Source of the DNA: Gammaproteobacteria bacterium
GTDB lineage: Bacteria > Pseudomonadota > Gammaproteobacteria > S144-34
DNA: 8,782 nt
NCBI GenBank assembly: GCA_015494165.1
Contig: WGBS01000131.1
Location: 1 to 8,782 of the forward strand
Direction of reading: 5' to 3'
The notes below the pieces were generated by a model that was not told the origin of the DNA, ran no database searches, and saw nothing but the letters and a program-made list of their open reading frames with translations. Of this stretch, positions 7,507 to 8,782 are shown piece by piece. Numbering within the stretch: position 1 is the stretch's first letter; each line of letters opens with the position of its first letter. Position numbers and translations under genes: made by a program.

Positions 7507-8058
7507 GTGGGCCATCGCCTGACCCGCATCTACACCCGGACCGGCGACGACGGCAGCACCGGCCTCGGCGACGGCACGCGCGTGCCCAAGGACCACCCGC
7601 GCGTGGCCGCCTACGGCGAGGTCGACGAGCTCAATAGCGTTCTTGGCCTCGTGCTCGCCGAGCCCCTGCCCGAGCCGGTGCGCGCCGTGCTCGCCGAGAT
7701 CCAGCACCGGCTGTTCGACCTCGGCGGCGAGCTCGCGGTGCCCGGGCGCGCGGTGATCGACGCGGGCGACGTGGAGGCGCTGGAGCGGGCGCTCGACACG
7801 CTCAACGAGGACCTGCCGCCGCTGCGCGACTTCGTGCTGCCGGGCGGCGGACGTGCCGCGGCGGCCTGTCACCTCGCCCGCGCGGTCTGCCGGCGCGCCG
7901 AGCGCGCGCTGGTCGCGCTCGCCCGCGCGGAGGACGTGAACCCCGAGTCCCTGCGCTACCTGAACCGGCTCTCGGACCTGCTCTTCGTGTGCGCGCGCGT
8001 GGCCGCACGCGCCGCCGGCGAGCCCGAGGTCCTCTGGCGCCCCAAGCCGCGTCCCTGA
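7507..8058 (+). CDS. pduO: Cob(I)alamin adenosyltransferase, PduO type
   Basis: This 183-residue cytosolic enzyme transfers the 5'-deoxyadenosyl group of ATP to cob(I)alamin (or cobyrinic acid a,c-diamide), producing adenosylcobalamin. The N-terminal ATP-binding signature TRTGDDGSTGLGDGTRVPKD spans 10-29 and is followed by HPRVAAYGEVDELNS (30-44). The C-terminal helices carry RAVCRRAER (125-133) and SLRYLNRLSDLLFVCAR (148-164), the conserved PduO/MMAB active-site segments. The length equals that of single-domain family members. The start is GTG 7507, 2 bases after the tonB stop, with no clear Shine-Dalgarno sequence, so translation is probably coupled. Its product is the ligand of the upstream riboswitch. 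No corrin-ring biosynthesis genes are nearby, which suggests salvage. Confidence 0.95.
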   Translation: MGHRLTRIYTRTGDDGSTGLGDGTRVPKDHPRVAAYGEVDELNSVLGLVLAEPLPEPVRAVLAEIQHRLFDLGGELAVPGRAVIDAGDVEALERALDTLNEDLPPLRDFVLPGGGRAAAACHLARAVCRRAERALVALARAEDVNPESLRYLNRLSDLLFVCARVAARAAGEPEVLWRPKPRP

Positions 8059-8082
8059 GCCGCGCCCCCGGCGTGGTAGCAT
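8055..8082 (+). promoter_or_regulatory. Candidate promoter for the MNT-HEPN pair, giving a near-leaderless mRNA
   Basis: TAGCAT (8077-8082) is a typical -10 box in GC-rich gammaproteobacteria. A weak -35, CTGAGC, lies at 8055-8060 with a 16-base spacer. Transcription would begin about 7 bases after the -10, at 8089-8090, only 2-3 bases before the ATG at 8092. An in-frame TAG at 8077-8079 excludes an upstream start, and no Shine-Dalgarno sequence is present. Confidence 0.35.
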
Positions 8083-8091
8083 GGCCCGGCC

Positions 8092-8397
8092 ATGCGCATC
8101 AGCCCCGAGCAGCGCGAGGCCATCCGCGAGGTGGTGCGCGAGGTGTTCGGCCCCGGTGCCCGGGTGCGGCTGTTCGGCTCGCGCGTGCGCGACGAGGCCC
8201 GCGGCGGCGACATCGACCTCCACGTGGAGCTGCCGCAGGCACCACCCCCGGGCGAGCGGCCGGCGCTCGAGTCGCGCGCCTGGCTTGCGCTGCAGCGCCG
8301 CCTGGGCGAGCGGCGCATCGACCTCGTCACGCACGCGCCCGGCGAGCCCGAGCGCCCCATCGACGAGATCGCGAGAGCCACGGGAATCGAGCTGTGA
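8092..8397 (+). CDS. Minimal nucleotidyltransferase (MNT) protein, MntA-like antitoxin candidate
   Basis: This 101-residue protein consists of a single MNT-type nucleotidyltransferase domain. The signature is RLFGSRVRDEARGGDIDLHVE, with G29-S30, the metal-binding pair D40-x-D42, and a third carboxylate at D77 in RRIDLV. All catalytic-type residues are present. The loop between GS and DxD has 9 residues instead of the usual 10 (GSx9DxD rather than GSx10DxD). In characterised HEPN/MNT pairs such as MntA-HepT of Shewanella oneidensis, the MNT protein AMPylates and neutralises the HEPN RNase. The next gene overlaps the stop codon and carries a HEPN motif, so the same role is likely here (inference). 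The start is certain because an in-frame TAG lies five codons upstream and no other start intervenes. Confidence 0.87.
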   Translation: MRISPEQREAIREVVREVFGPGARVRLFGSRVRDEARGGDIDLHVELPQAPPPGERPALESRAWLALQRRLGERRIDLVTHAPGEPERPIDEIARATGIEL

Positions 8398-8782
8398 GCA
8401 CGGATACCCCCGCCCACCGGTGGTTTCGGGCCGCATTCGAGGAGGCCCGGCGCTCGGCGGACACGCTGCACGAATCGCTCGGGCGCGTGGCCCTGCCCGC
8501 AACGCCCGAGGCCCTAGACCGTCTGGACCCCGACGCCAAGGACCGGATCGATGCCTTCGTCCTGCGCTTCCTGCGCCTGCAGGACGCGCTCGGGCGCCAG
8601 GCCTTCCGTGCCCTGCTCGCCCTCGAGCAGGAGGACGAGCCCGACGCGCTGTCCCAGCTCGACGTGCTCGACCGCATGGAGCGGCTCGGCATCGTGCCTT
8701 CGGTGGAGGCATGGTCGGAGCTGCGACGCCTGCGCAACATGCTCACCCACGACTACCCGGAGCATCCGGAGCTGCGGCTCGA
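8394..8782 (+). CDS. HEPN-like protein, HepT-type toxin candidate (3' partial)
   Basis: The reading frame from GTG 8394 overlaps the stop of the MNT gene (GTGA) and runs off the window after 129 codons. The predicted protein is helical and charged. It carries R114-N-M-L-T-H119-D-Y121, matching R-x4-H-x-Y, the RNase motif of HEPN domains; in HepT the tyrosine is the residue AMPylated by MntA. Segments before it (about 50-80, DRIDAFVLRFLRLQDALGRQ) fit HEPN helices. An N-terminal stretch of about 45 residues precedes this core, longer than in small HepT proteins. The C-terminus is missing, and residues before and after the motif differ from the HepT sequences I remember, so toxicity is inferred from motif and context only. 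Confidence 0.75.
   Translation, partial: MSTDTPAHRWFRAAFEEARRSADTLHESLGRVALPATPEALDRLDPDAKDRIDAFVLRFLRLQDALGRQAFRALLALEQEDEPDALSQLDVLDRMERLGIVPSVEAWSELRRLRNMLTHDYPEHPELRL

Overview
The window is a very GC-rich (about 70% or more by eye) contig end, densely coded and entirely on the + strand. It begins with 22 bases of Nextera (Tn5 mosaic-end) sequencing adapter, so the true biological sequence starts at about base 23. This points to a short-read assembly, possibly a metagenome. Gene content and layout suggest a high-GC proteobacterium, perhaps a gammaproteobacterium of the Ectothiorhodospiraceae/Chromatiales type. That placement is inference, because no rRNA or other phylogenetic marker is present. 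The grounds are a BtuB/TonB Gram-negative outer-membrane uptake system, a cobalamin riboswitch, and composite GGA-loop intergenic hairpins.

Region 1 (24-1130) is the nearly complete 3' part of a nitronate monooxygenase-family flavoprotein with a C-terminal cysteine cluster. Region 2 (1131-1400) is a 270-bp intergenic stretch of unusually AT-richer sequence. It is packed with perfect inverted repeats: a 16-bp stem, a 10-bp stem with a near-ideal CsrA-type CAGGGATG loop, a 7-bp stem with another GGA loop, and a 13-bp stem. It also holds a possible 12-codon leader ORF with a good ribosome binding site that stops inside the last hairpin. This is the least explained part of the window.

Region 3 (1401-4251) is a two-gene proteostasis operon: a small heat-shock protein (Hsp20) followed 4 bases later by a full-length Lon protease. 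Region 4 (4252-4925) is non-coding and holds a candidate promoter, a clear cobalamin (adenosylcobalamin) riboswitch and about 250 nt of expression platform. Region 5 (4926-8058) is the riboswitch-controlled operon: btuB (outer-membrane cobalamin receptor), a dedicated TonB, and a PduO-type cob(I)alamin adenosyltransferase. Their junctions are an ATGA overlap and a 2-nt gap. Together they import corrinoid across the outer membrane and convert it to the adenosyl coenzyme, which in turn represses the operon.

Region 6 (8092-8782, running off the end) is a minimal nucleotidyltransferase (MNT) gene overlapping a HEPN-like gene with the R-x4-H-x-Y motif. This is the organisation of MntA/HepT-type toxin-antitoxin modules, here with a shortened nucleotidyltransferase loop and an apparently leaderless start.

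I see no tRNA, rRNA, CRISPR array, insertion sequence or integrase. The best leads for something undescribed are the hairpin/leader-ORF region before hsp20-lon, the candidate switch helix downstream of the riboswitch, and the divergent MNT-HEPN pair.
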